DNA from: an uncultured Eubacteriales bacterium
GTDB taxonomy: Bacteria; Bacillota; Clostridia; Christensenellales; Aristaeellaceae
NCBI GenBank assembly: GCA_900548125.1
Contig: URJN01000150.1
Coordinates: forward strand, 1 to 5,751
Reading direction: 5' to 3'
Length of the DNA stretch: 5,751 nt
Shown: in pieces, positions 1 to 5,747 of the stretch
How positions within the stretch are numbered: the stretch's first letter is position 1
How the letters are laid out: each line of letters starts with the position of its first letter
Program-made: the position numbers and the translations under genes
Notes under the pieces: model-generated
The model's input: the letters and a program-made list of their open reading frames with translations, nothing else
Databases searched by the model: none
Told to the model about the DNA's origin: nothing

Positions 1-48
1 GCATGTTTTTAAGGATTCAGGATAACTGAAATGATGCGGTCATTCTTC

Positions 49-77
49 TTTACAATTCAGACAGAATGTGTTATATT
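49..77 (+). promoter_or_regulatory. Candidate sigma-A promoter of the MATE transporter gene
   Basis: A -35 element TTTACA (49-54) is followed after exactly 17 bases by a -10 element TATATT (72-77). A TG at 69-70 makes it an extended -10 (TGnTATATT). Transcription would begin near 83-85, leaving a leader of roughly 25 bases before the ATG at 108. The in-frame upstream ATG at 66 lies inside the promoter, which argues against its use as the start. A short inverted repeat sits just upstream at 30-44. Assigned by motif match only. Confidence 0.6.
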
Positions 78-107
78 GTCAGAAAGAAATATGAGGGGAA
101 AAGGAAA

Positions 108-1553
108 ATGAATAGGGGTCAAACAAAAGGCGCGAAGCTGCGCGAGAGATTGATTGGCGATAAAGCGTTTTATGCCGAAGTGGTAGCGGTCGTCGTGCCG
201 ATTATCATTCAGAATACGGTTTCCAATGTCGTCAGTCTGCTGGATAACGTGATGGTCGGGCGCGTCGGCACGCTGCAAATGTCCGCGGTTGCCATCGTCA
301 ATCAGCTGTTGTTCGTGTTCAACCTTTGTATCTTCGGCGGTCTGGCGGGAGCAGGCATCTTTGCGACGCAATATGCGGGCGCGGAGGATGACCGAGGCGT
401 GCGCGACTGCTTCCGAATCAAGTGGATGATTGCGCTTGCGATGTTTGTGTGCGCTTTGGGCGTTTTTCTGGGTTTTCCGAAAAAGCTCATCGGACTGTAT
501 CTGGCGGAGGGAACGGCCAGTGCAGATGCAGCCGCGACGCTGACGTACAGTCTTGATTATCTGTACGTCATGCTGTGGGGGCTTCTGCCTTTTGCTGTGT
601 CGCAGGTCTATGCCAGCACACTGCGCGAGGTGGGCGAGACGCGCCTGCCGATGTTTGCCAGTGTCGTAGCGATTTTAATCAATCTGGTCTTTAACTACTT
701 CCTGATTTTCGGCAAATGCGGTTTTCCGGAGCTGGGCGTGACAGGTGCTGCCATTGCAACGGTGCTTTCCCGCTATGTCGAAACGACGATTATCATCGTC
801 TATACGCATGCCAAGTCGAGCCGTTTTCCGTTCATACTGGGTGCTTATCGCAAATTGTGCGTGCCGATGCCGCTGCTCAAAAGCGTGTTTGTGCGCGGTA
901 TGCCGCTGCTGGTCAATGAATTCCTGTGGTCGTTGGGCATGGCAGTTCTGCTGCAATGCTATTCTGTCCGAGGGCTGGATGTTGTGGCGGCGAGCAATAT
1001 CGCTTCAACCGTCAGCAATCTGTTCAAGGTTGTGTTCCTGTCAATGGGCAATGCAGTAGCAATCATGGTCGGTCAGGCACTTGGTGCGGATGATGTCGAG
1101 CGCGCTAAGAATTGTACTTGGCGGCTGATGGTGCTGGCGGTCGGGTCGAACCTGATTATGGGTACGATGCTCGCCCTGCTCGCGCCGGTCATTCCGGAGA
1201 TTTACAACACAGAACCGCATGTTCGGGCGATTGCGACCAAGCTGCTCTATGTCGTGGCGGTCTTTATGCCTGCGTATTCGTTCTCACATTGCTGTTATTT
1301 TACGCTCAGGTCGGGCGGCAGAACCATGATTACGTTTTTCTTTGACAGCGTATTTACATGGGGAGTCAATGTTTCGGTGGCGTGGGTGCTTGCTTATAAG
1401 ACCAATATGGACATTGTACCGCTGTATTTCTGCGTGCAGGCACTGGAGATGATTAAGGTTTTCATCGGCTTTGTTCTGGTCAAGAAGGGCGTCTGGATTC
1501 ATAATATCGTTACGCCCGTAGCCAAAGAGGAAAAGGCAGAGCTGAGTGCCTGA
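108..1553 (+). CDS. MATE family efflux transporter (multidrug/cation antiporter)
   Basis: Inner-membrane secondary transporter of the MATE family, which exports organic cations, drugs or metabolites in exchange for Na+ or H+. The substrate cannot be read from sequence. The 481-residue product is slightly longer than the usual 440-460, with a basic N-terminal tail (residues 1-20) and a charged C-terminal tail. It is hydrophobic throughout, compatible with 12 membrane segments in two halves. Family-like features are VVPIIIQN near 29-36, DNVMVGRVGT at 46-55, a loop with STLREVGETRLPM at 170-182, INLVFNYFLIFG at 191-202 followed by LGVTGAAIAT, and in the second half RGMPLLVNEFLW near 263-274 and GQALGAD near 322. 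I chose the ATG at 108 because AGGGG (94-98) lies nine bases upstream; the in-frame ATG at 66 falls in the promoter. It stands alone, converging on the minus-strand nrd operon across a hairpin. Intact, no frameshift. The family is secure; the transported compound is unknown. Confidence 0.93.
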   Translation: MNRGQTKGAKLRERLIGDKAFYAEVVAVVVPIIIQNTVSNVVSLLDNVMVGRVGTLQMSAVAIVNQLLFVFNLCIFGGLAGAGIFATQYAGAEDDRGVRDCFRIKWMIALAMFVCALGVFLGFPKKLIGLYLAEGTASADAAATLTYSLDYLYVMLWGLLPFAVSQVYASTLREVGETRLPMFASVVAILINLVFNYFLIFGKCGFPELGVTGAAIATVLSRYVETTIIIVYTHAKSSRFPFILGAYRKLCVPMPLLKSVFVRGMPLLVNEFLWSLGMAVLLQCYSVRGLDVVAASNIASTVSNLFKVVFLSMGNAVAIMVGQALGADDVERAKNCTWRLMVLAVGSNLIMGTMLALLAPVIPEIYNTEPHVRAIATKLLYVVAVFMPAYSFSHCCYFTLRSGGRTMITFFFDSVFTWGVNVSVAWVLAYKTNMDIVPLYFCVQALEMIKVFIGFVLVKKGVWIHNIVTPVAKEEKAELSA

Positions 1554-1574
1554 ATACGCTTGAATACATTAAGG

Positions 1575-1603
1575 AGCCATCACTTCCAAAGCGAGTGATG
1601 GCT
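1575..1603. terminator. Hairpin terminator between convergent genes
   Basis: A perfect 10-bp inverted repeat, AGCCATCACT (1575-1584) and AGTGATGGCT (1594-1603), encloses a 9-base loop. It lies 21 bases after the MATE stop and 25 bases beyond the stop of the minus-strand msrC gene, the expected place for a shared bidirectional terminator. Neither side has a long uninterrupted T-run (the plus side continues ACGTTTATATCTGTT), so intrinsic termination may be only moderately efficient. The hairpin is seen directly; its termination role is inferred from position. Confidence 0.7.
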
Positions 1604-1628
1604 ACGTTTATATCTGTTAGATTGGAAT

Positions 1629-2138
1629 TCAAATCCGATATGCCGTTTGGTCGAAGCGGCAAGCATTTTGAATGTGGCGAACGAGCTGGACGAGATACAG
1701 CTCATCCGTTTCGTCAAAGCGGGACAGAGCAGGACTGTCGATATCCAGAACGCCGATGACGTGCCCATTCTGATGAATCGGAACAACAATCTCGCTTTGC
1801 GATGCACTGTCGCAGGCAATGTGACCGGGGAAGGCGTGTACATCGCCAACACGCTGAATCGTGCCCGTCTGCGCCGCTGTTCCGCATACGCCGCGTTCAA
1901 TCGGGATGCGCGTACAGGCGGGAAGCCCGCAGAAGGGAGCGAGCGTCAGCGCACCGTCATCCATCAGGTAAAAACCGCACCAGTTGATTGTACCGAGCGC
2001 GTCATAGAGAAGCGCGGCGATGTTAGCGAGGTTTGCAATCGGATTGAGCGTATCGTCCAGCAGAGCAACAGCCTGCGCAAGAAGGACTTCGTAGCGTTCT
2101 GCTTTGTCCTCCGGATACGAAACAGCGGAAAAAGACAT
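1629..2138 (-). CDS. msrC: Free methionine-(R)-sulfoxide reductase (GAF-domain fRMsr)
   Basis: Cytosolic enzyme that reduces free, not protein-bound, L-methionine-(R)-sulfoxide to methionine, normally with thioredoxin as electron donor. The 169-residue product is a single GAF domain (about residues 30-150) after a short helical N-terminus and is close in length to E. coli YebR/MsrC. The family signature is clear: WCGFYL (53-58), PFCGLPAC (68-75), IERGVCGTAA (80-89), DVHAFPGHIACDSASQSEIVVP (99-120) and GVLDIDSP (129-136). Cys75, Cys85 and Cys109 are spaced 10 and 24 residues apart, the same as the redox cysteines Cys84, Cys94 and Cys118 of the E. coli enzyme, so it should be active. The ATG at 2138 is preceded by AGGAGG (2144-2149) at a good distance. 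It is the last gene of the nrdD-nrdG-dut-msrC operon, 29 bases after dut, and ends just before the shared hairpin. A general signalling GAF protein is excluded by the cysteine set. Confidence 0.93.
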   Translation of the reverse strand: MSFSAVSYPEDKAERYEVLLAQAVALLDDTLNPIANLANIAALLYDALGTINWCGFYLMDDGALTLAPFCGLPACTRIPIERGVCGTAAQTGTIQRVGDVHAFPGHIACDSASQSEIVVPIHQNGHVIGVLDIDSPALSRFDETDELYLVQLVRHIQNACRFDQTAYRI

Positions 2139-2167
2139 AACAACCTCCTGATGAGATGCCGTTAGGC

Positions 2168-2683
2168 TCAGCGGCCGGTGGTCGAACCCAAGCCGCCGTT
2201 ACGGATGCCCTGCGCATCATCGTCTACCGTGATGCCGAAAGGCAGGAAGATACCCTGCGCAAACGCTGTTCCGGCAGGGACAAGCAGACTCTTTCCCTCG
2301 CGGTTGTCGTTGGTCATGCGCATGAAGATATGTCCTTCGTTGTCCGAACGGGCGTAATCGCTGTCAATGATGCCGACGGAATTATCGAGCTGGAAGCGGT
2401 ATTTGAAACCCAAGCCGCTGCGCGGATAGATGGACAGCACCCAGCCATCCTCAATCAAAGCGCGGACGCCCGTGGGGATCTTAATGCCTTCGCCTGCGCC
2501 AAGCTCAAAGCCGACAGGCGCAAAGAAGTCATATCCCGCGGAACCGCTTGTTGCGCGTTCCGGCAGACGGATGCGCTCATAGGCGGCGACTGCCTGCTCG
2601 ATGGACTGCTGGGGGAACGTTGCGCACCAATCTGCGACAAAGCGTCGGACAGATACTTTTTCAAATCGGGCAATGCGAACCAT
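2168..2683 (-). CDS. dut: dUTP diphosphatase (trimeric dUTPase)
   Basis: Hydrolyses dUTP to dUMP and pyrophosphate, keeping uracil out of DNA and supplying dUMP to thymidylate synthase. All five dUTPase motifs occur in order in the 171-residue product: I, ATSGSAGYDF (44-53); II, PRSGLGFKY (87-95); III, DNSVGIIDSDYA (100-111, with presumed catalytic Asp107); IV, GTAFAQGIF (138-146); V, RNGGLGSTTGR (161-171). It is longer than the roughly 150-residue E. coli enzyme because of an N-terminal stretch (MVRIARFEKVS...) typical, as I recall, of clostridial homologues. That conserved opening fixes the start at 2683; an in-frame extension to 2827 would only reread nrdG. AAGGAG at 2696-2701 is the ribosome binding site, with a rather long 12-base spacer. 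Motif V has Leu165 where Phe is expected, and an extra Thr in GSTTGR. It lies 34 bases after nrdG. Function is confident; full activity less so because of motif V. Confidence 0.94.
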   Translation of the reverse strand: MVRIARFEKVSVRRFVADWCATFPQQSIEQAVAAYERIRLPERATSGSAGYDFFAPVGFELGAGEGIKIPTGVRALIEDGWVLSIYPRSGLGFKYRFQLDNSVGIIDSDYARSDNEGHIFMRMTNDNREGKSLLVPAGTAFAQGIFLPFGITVDDDAQGIRNGGLGSTTGR

Positions 2684-2717
2684 AAAAGGGGAACACTCCT
2701 TTGCTGATTGGGATGAA

Positions 2718-3209
2718 TTACGCCCACAAAACGATTTTTCCGCTCTCAAGCGTCTGATGCACGTCGATGACGCGCTGATTTTTGCTTCCCTTCCAATGCA
2801 GCTTGACATCGCGAAGCTCCTCGACATACGGACCGTCTACAATCACGTCGATGAAGGGCAGGAAGGGAAGCTCGTTTCGGAAGCTCTCGAACAAATCACC
2901 TGTGTACAGCCAAATCGTCTTTTGCGGAAAACGCTCATGAATTTCCGTGATGAGCTGACCGACGGTTTCCCTGTTTCCCGAACAGAGAGGATCGCCGCCG
3001 GAAAAGGTCACGCCGTTGATGTAGTCGCGGGAGAGGTTGGAAAAAAGCTCCTCCTTTGCCGCGTCATCAAAGGGAATGCCGCTCTGCGGGTTCCATGTCT
3101 GCGGATTCTGGCAGCCGCGGCAATGATGCGCACAGCCCGACACCCAGAGAACGGTTCGCAGCCCATCGCCATTGAGCATATCATCCATCGTAATATTGTG
3201 GTAATTCAT
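2718..3209 (-). CDS. nrdG: Anaerobic ribonucleoside-triphosphate reductase activating protein (radical SAM)
   Basis: Activase of the class III ribonucleotide reductase. It binds a [4Fe-4S] cluster and SAM, cleaves SAM reductively, and uses the 5'-deoxyadenosyl radical to form the glycyl radical on NrdD. The 163-residue product has the radical-SAM cluster motif CxxxCxxC at Cys26, Cys30 and Cys33 (GCAHHCRGCQNPQTW), the SAM-contact motif TFSGGDPL (68-75), and the compact length normal for NrdG. I chose the ATG at 3209, which gives MNYHNITMDDMLNGDGLRT, over an in-frame TTG at 3233 that would add eight residues overlapping nrdD. AAAGAG (3218-3223) lies eight bases before the ATG, inside the end of nrdD. 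Only one base separates the nrdD stop from this ATG, so translational coupling is likely. Activases of pyruvate formate-lyase are longer and differ around the motif, and the position beside nrdD settles the identity. Confidence 0.95.
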   Translation of the reverse strand: MNYHNITMDDMLNGDGLRTVLWVSGCAHHCRGCQNPQTWNPQSGIPFDDAAKEELFSNLSRDYINGVTFSGGDPLCSGNRETVGQLITEIHERFPQKTIWLYTGDLFESFRNELPFLPFIDVIVDGPYVEELRDVKLHWKGSKNQRVIDVHQTLESGKIVLWA

Positions 3210-3210
3210 G

Positions 3211-5328
3211 TTACATACTCTTTCTTTCCGCAATTTCAGCCATTTTTGCGTCGTTCAGGCGGCTTTCGCCATGCACGCGGGAATAGGAAAGATCGCCGTT
3301 CATGCGGTCAATCTTCGTCAGATTTGTGCTGCCGCATTTCGGGCAGACATCCATTTCCAGCTGCTGATAGCCACAGTCGTCGCAGTAGGCGAGCGAGAGG
3401 TTGACGCCCTCATAAAGCCCCATCTTCATGGCGCGGCGGATGAGCGTGCGGATGGCTTCTTTGTTGTAGCTGACCGGATAGCGGACGTACTGAATCTTGC
3501 CGCCGTTGGAGAGATTCCAGAAGCGGGCTTCGCTGTTCTGCTTCTCAATCGGCGTGATGTCCTCGGTTACATGGCAGTGGAAGGAATTGGATACATACGG
3601 ACGGTCAGACACGTTTTCAACGATGCCGTACAGGTTGCGGAACTGCTCAATCTGCAAGCCGCAGAGACTTTCGGCGGGCGTTCCGTAAATGGCATAGAGA
3701 TTGCCGTCTTCCTTTTTGAACTGGTTGACCTTTTCGTTGATATGCTGCATGACTTCCAGCGCAAACTGACCGTCTTCATAGATGCTCTTGCCGTTGTAAA
3801 GCTCCTGAAGCTCATTGAGTGCTGTATAGCCAAAGGATGCGGTCGCTGTCTTGAGAATCGGCTTAATCTTATCGTACAGACCCAGATGACCGCCGTAGAA
3901 GCCGCCCTCGCAATACGCCAGCGGATTGGTGCTTGCGCGCATTTCACCCAGATAGGCATAGGTACGGATATGAAGGCGGCGGATCAGCTCCAGATAATAA
4001 TCCAGCACCTCATAGAAATCGCGGCTTTCCTTGCGTGCCTTGGCGAGGATAAGCGGCAGATGCAGCGATACTGCGCCGATATTGAAACGCCCGACAAAGA
4101 CGGGTTTATCGTTTTCGTCAGCAGGTTCCATGCCGCCACGCTCGTACCACGGGGAGAGGAATGCGCGGCAGCCCATCGGGCTGATGACCGCGCCGTACTT
4201 TTTATACATCGACGCGACGTATCCTTCTCCGGTCAGACTGAGCCAATCCGGATACATCGTCTTGGAGGAGCAGTCGATGCCCGCCTCAAAGACGTCTTCC
4301 AGCGGCTTGCCCGGACCATGCAGGTTTTCGTCATAGAGAAAGACGAGCTTGGGGAAGAGGACGGGCTTTTTGTTGTTCTTCTTGCCCTGACCGCCTGCGT
4401 GAACCTTCAGGAAGAGCTTGCTGGCGAGTTTCGCCATGCGCGTTTGTCCCAAGCCGAGCGTCATGGTGATAAAGGGATAATCGCCGCGGCTGGATGCGAC
4501 GGTGTTAAACTTGTATTCCCAGCCCTGGAAGCCCTGCTCAAAGTCATTGACGATGTCCTTCATCGCTTCTTCCTGCGCACGTTCGTCAGAAAGCCCCAGA
4601 GAGCGGTAGCGGTCATAGAACATGACATAGCTGGCTTCCGCATACTTGTCCAGCAGCTGATCGACGCAGGACACCGTAAAGCCGCCGTACTGCTGGCTGG
4701 CGGCTGAAAGCACGATATCGCCGATGACGTCAAAGGCGACGTTCAGCGTCTTGGGCTCGTTATACCAGAGATTGCCCATCTCAAAGCCGCCGCGCAGAAC
4801 GGTTCCGACGTCGAACAGACAGCAATTCATCGTGTCGCGGCGGGCGGACATATCATGGATATAGATATATCCGTCATGCTGAGCCTGAAGCTCCTCGACC
4901 GTCAGAAAGAATTTCTGATAGAGCTGCTTGTTGAGCTGATTGAAAATCAGACTGCGGCGCGTGGAAACCAGCGCGCTGTCCGCGTTGGAATTCTCCTTAT
5001 CGCCGATGTACATAATCGACTGCGATTTCTTATAGACCGTGTCGAGCATCTGTACGAAGTCCGTTTTGTAGTTGCGGTAGTTGCGGTAGGACGTGGCAAC
5101 CTCATGGTTGATTGCGTCCAATGCGCCTTCGACGATATTATGCATCTGCGCGATGCGGATGCCTTCGCAGCTTAGCGCTTCGCACTTCTCTGTGACAAAG
5201 CGGCAGATAAAATCCAGCTCATCAGGCGTAAAGGTATAGAGTACGCGCTCGGCGCTCTTGTTGACGGCGGCGACGACTTTTTGAACGTTAAAAGGCTCTT
5301 TTGTGCCGTCCTTTTTGATGATGTACAT
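3211..5328 (-). CDS. nrdD: Anaerobic (class III) ribonucleoside-triphosphate reductase
   Basis: Glycyl-radical enzyme that reduces ribonucleoside triphosphates to dNTPs without oxygen; cytosolic and activated by NrdG. The 705-residue product opens with an ATP-cone (about 1-90, MYIIKKDGTKEPFNVQKVV), the allosteric nucleotide sensor. The catalytic barrel follows: DTMNCC (165-170) holds the likely counterpart of T4 NrdD Cys79, PMGCR (384-388) the presumed thiyl Cys387 with Met385, and GRFNIGAVSLHLP (413-425) the Asn416 counterpart of T4 Asn311, a set that suggests the formate-using subtype. Near the C-terminus four cysteines, Cys649, Cys652, Cys662 and Cys665, form the zinc site just before the radical loop RMNGDLSYS, where Gly678 is the predicted radical site. 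The next residue is Asp679, where Tyr is the rule as I know the family. The ATG at 5328 has AGGGG at 5340-5344 upstream; a GTG at 5334 is a possible alternative adding two residues. First gene of the operon, behind two NrdR boxes. Confidence 0.96.
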   Translation of the reverse strand: MYIIKKDGTKEPFNVQKVVAAVNKSAERVLYTFTPDELDFICRFVTEKCEALSCEGIRIAQMHNIVEGALDAINHEVATSYRNYRNYKTDFVQMLDTVYKKSQSIMYIGDKENSNADSALVSTRRSLIFNQLNKQLYQKFFLTVEELQAQHDGYIYIHDMSARRDTMNCCLFDVGTVLRGGFEMGNLWYNEPKTLNVAFDVIGDIVLSAASQQYGGFTVSCVDQLLDKYAEASYVMFYDRYRSLGLSDERAQEEAMKDIVNDFEQGFQGWEYKFNTVASSRGDYPFITMTLGLGQTRMAKLASKLFLKVHAGGQGKKNNKKPVLFPKLVFLYDENLHGPGKPLEDVFEAGIDCSSKTMYPDWLSLTGEGYVASMYKKYGAVISPMGCRAFLSPWYERGGMEPADENDKPVFVGRFNIGAVSLHLPLILAKARKESRDFYEVLDYYLELIRRLHIRTYAYLGEMRASTNPLAYCEGGFYGGHLGLYDKIKPILKTATASFGYTALNELQELYNGKSIYEDGQFALEVMQHINEKVNQFKKEDGNLYAIYGTPAESLCGLQIEQFRNLYGIVENVSDRPYVSNSFHCHVTEDITPIEKQNSEARFWNLSNGGKIQYVRYPVSYNKEAIRTLIRRAMKMGLYEGVNLSLAYCDDCGYQQLEMDVCPKCGSTNLTKIDRMNGDLSYSRVHGESRLNDAKMAEIAERKSM

Positions 5329-5368
5329 CGACACACACGCCCCTCTCTTGTTGAAATAATCAGAATGA

Positions 5369-5384
5369 CCACAATATATAGTGT
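5369..5384 (-). promoter_or_regulatory. NrdR box 1 (proximal to nrdD)
   Basis: Plus-strand CCACAATATATAGTGT matches the NrdR consensus acaCwAtATaTwGtgt at 15 of 16 positions, including every strongly conserved base. NrdR is a zinc-ribbon/ATP-cone repressor that senses the dATP/ATP balance and binds paired boxes upstream of ribonucleotide reductase operons. The box lies 40 bases upstream of the nrdD ATG and 33 bp from a second box. The nrdR gene itself is not in this window. Confidence 0.87.
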
Positions 5385-5401
5385 ATCTGGCAAATGGATG
5401 A

Positions 5402-5417
5402 CCACAATATTTAGAAA
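5402..5417 (-). promoter_or_regulatory. NrdR box 2 (distal to nrdD)
   Basis: Plus-strand CCACAATATTTAGAAA keeps the conserved core CAATAT-T-AG of the NrdR box but loses the final TGT, so it is the weaker of the pair. It starts 33 bp from box 1, about three helical turns, the side-by-side spacing known for NrdR operators. The first half of each box, with flanking bases, is an exact 13-base direct repeat, ATGACCACAATAT (5365-5377 and 5398-5410). Confidence 0.75.
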
Positions 5418-5431
5418 CACTGCTGATGACC

Positions 5432-5460
5432 ATCTTATCATGAAAGTCGGGGAGCGTCAA
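5432..5460 (-). promoter_or_regulatory. Candidate promoter of the nrdD-nrdG-dut-msrC operon
   Basis: On the minus strand, TTGACG (5455-5460) is followed after 17 bases by TAAGAT (5432-5437), preceded by TGA as an extended -10. Transcription would start near 5425 and leave a leader of about 97 bases containing both NrdR boxes. A competing candidate closer to the gene is TTGTGG (5402-5407) with TACACT (5380-5385) and a 16-base spacer; its -35 and -10 overlap boxes 2 and 1, the more usual operator layout. Either or both could be used. Confidence 0.5.
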
Positions 5461-5706
5461 GGGCGGTATGGATTTAAAAAAGGAAAAAATGTTTGCGCGA
5501 ACGTTTGCCCTTCGTGAGAGAAAAAGGAGAATACGCGGATATACCCCAAATATGAAAGAATATGACGCGGTGCAGTGTCGGATTTTGCCTATTTCTGACG
5601 GAACATCTGAAAAAATGGGAAATAGCTTGCAGGGAATTCGATTCTGTCAAAGGAATCATGCAGAAGCTCAAAACTAAAAATGCGAATAATCAAATGCAAA
5701 CAGGAT
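5461..5706. other. Intergenic stretch without a convincing gene
   Basis: This AT-richer stretch lies upstream of the nrd operon promoter and ahead of whatever gene follows the right edge. Short reading frames occur on both strands, including plus-strand frames from the ATGs at 5489 and 5562. None combines a good ribosome binding site at normal spacing with a recognisable protein. I see no RNA gene, repeat array or terminator hairpin here. Confidence 0.5.
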
Positions 5707-5747
5707 TTGATAGTTCGTATTTTTAATCAGACTATCGGTCGGTTAGT
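5707..5747 (+). promoter_or_regulatory. Possible promoter with overlapping TetR-type operator, facing off the right edge
   Basis: TTGATA (5707-5712) is followed after 17 bases by a weak -10, GACTAT (5730-5735). That -10 runs into an imperfect 17-bp palindrome, ACTATCGGTCGGTTAGT (5731-5747), in which six of eight base pairs are symmetric about 5739. Palindromes with ACTA/TAGT arms around a CGGTCGG-like core resemble operators of TetR/AcrR-family repressors. The gene it would control is outside the window, so this rests on pattern alone. Confidence 0.35.

Noticed and set aside
66..107. ATG at 66 as start of the MATE protein
   Set aside because: It falls between the -35 and -10 of the promoter and has no ribosome binding site; the ATG at 108 does.
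1647..2165. A 172-codon plus-strand frame opposite msrC
   Set aside because: It mirrors the fRMsr gene, whose three redox cysteines and ribosome binding site identify the real strand.
2684..2827. N-terminal extension of the dUTPase by 48 residues
   Set aside because: It overlaps the end of nrdG in another frame, and the conserved dUTPase opening starts at 2683 behind its own ribosome binding site.
2156..3404. Plus-strand frames of 183 and 267 codons opposite dut and nrdG
   Set aside because: They are antisense shadows; the minus strand encodes complete dUTPase motifs I-V and a radical-SAM CxxxCxxC protein.
3208..4707. A 499-codon plus-strand open frame antisense to nrdD
   Set aside because: It lies wholly opposite a strongly conserved gene with all its catalytic motifs, its translation resembles no family I know, and such mirror frames are common opposite codon-biased genes.
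5068..5085. Tandem 9-bp repeat GTAGTTGCG
   Set aside because: It encodes the repeated Arg-Asn-Tyr in the SYRNYRNYK segment of NrdD and is explained by coding sequence.
5329..5460. N-terminal extension of NrdD by 44 residues
   Set aside because: The extra segment reads through the NrdR boxes and the candidate promoter; the ATP-cone begins at the ATG at 5328.
5497..5512. LexA-like sequence CGAACGTTTG
   Set aside because: The two half-sites abut without the four-base spacer of the Bacillota SOS box, and no damage-response gene adjoins it.
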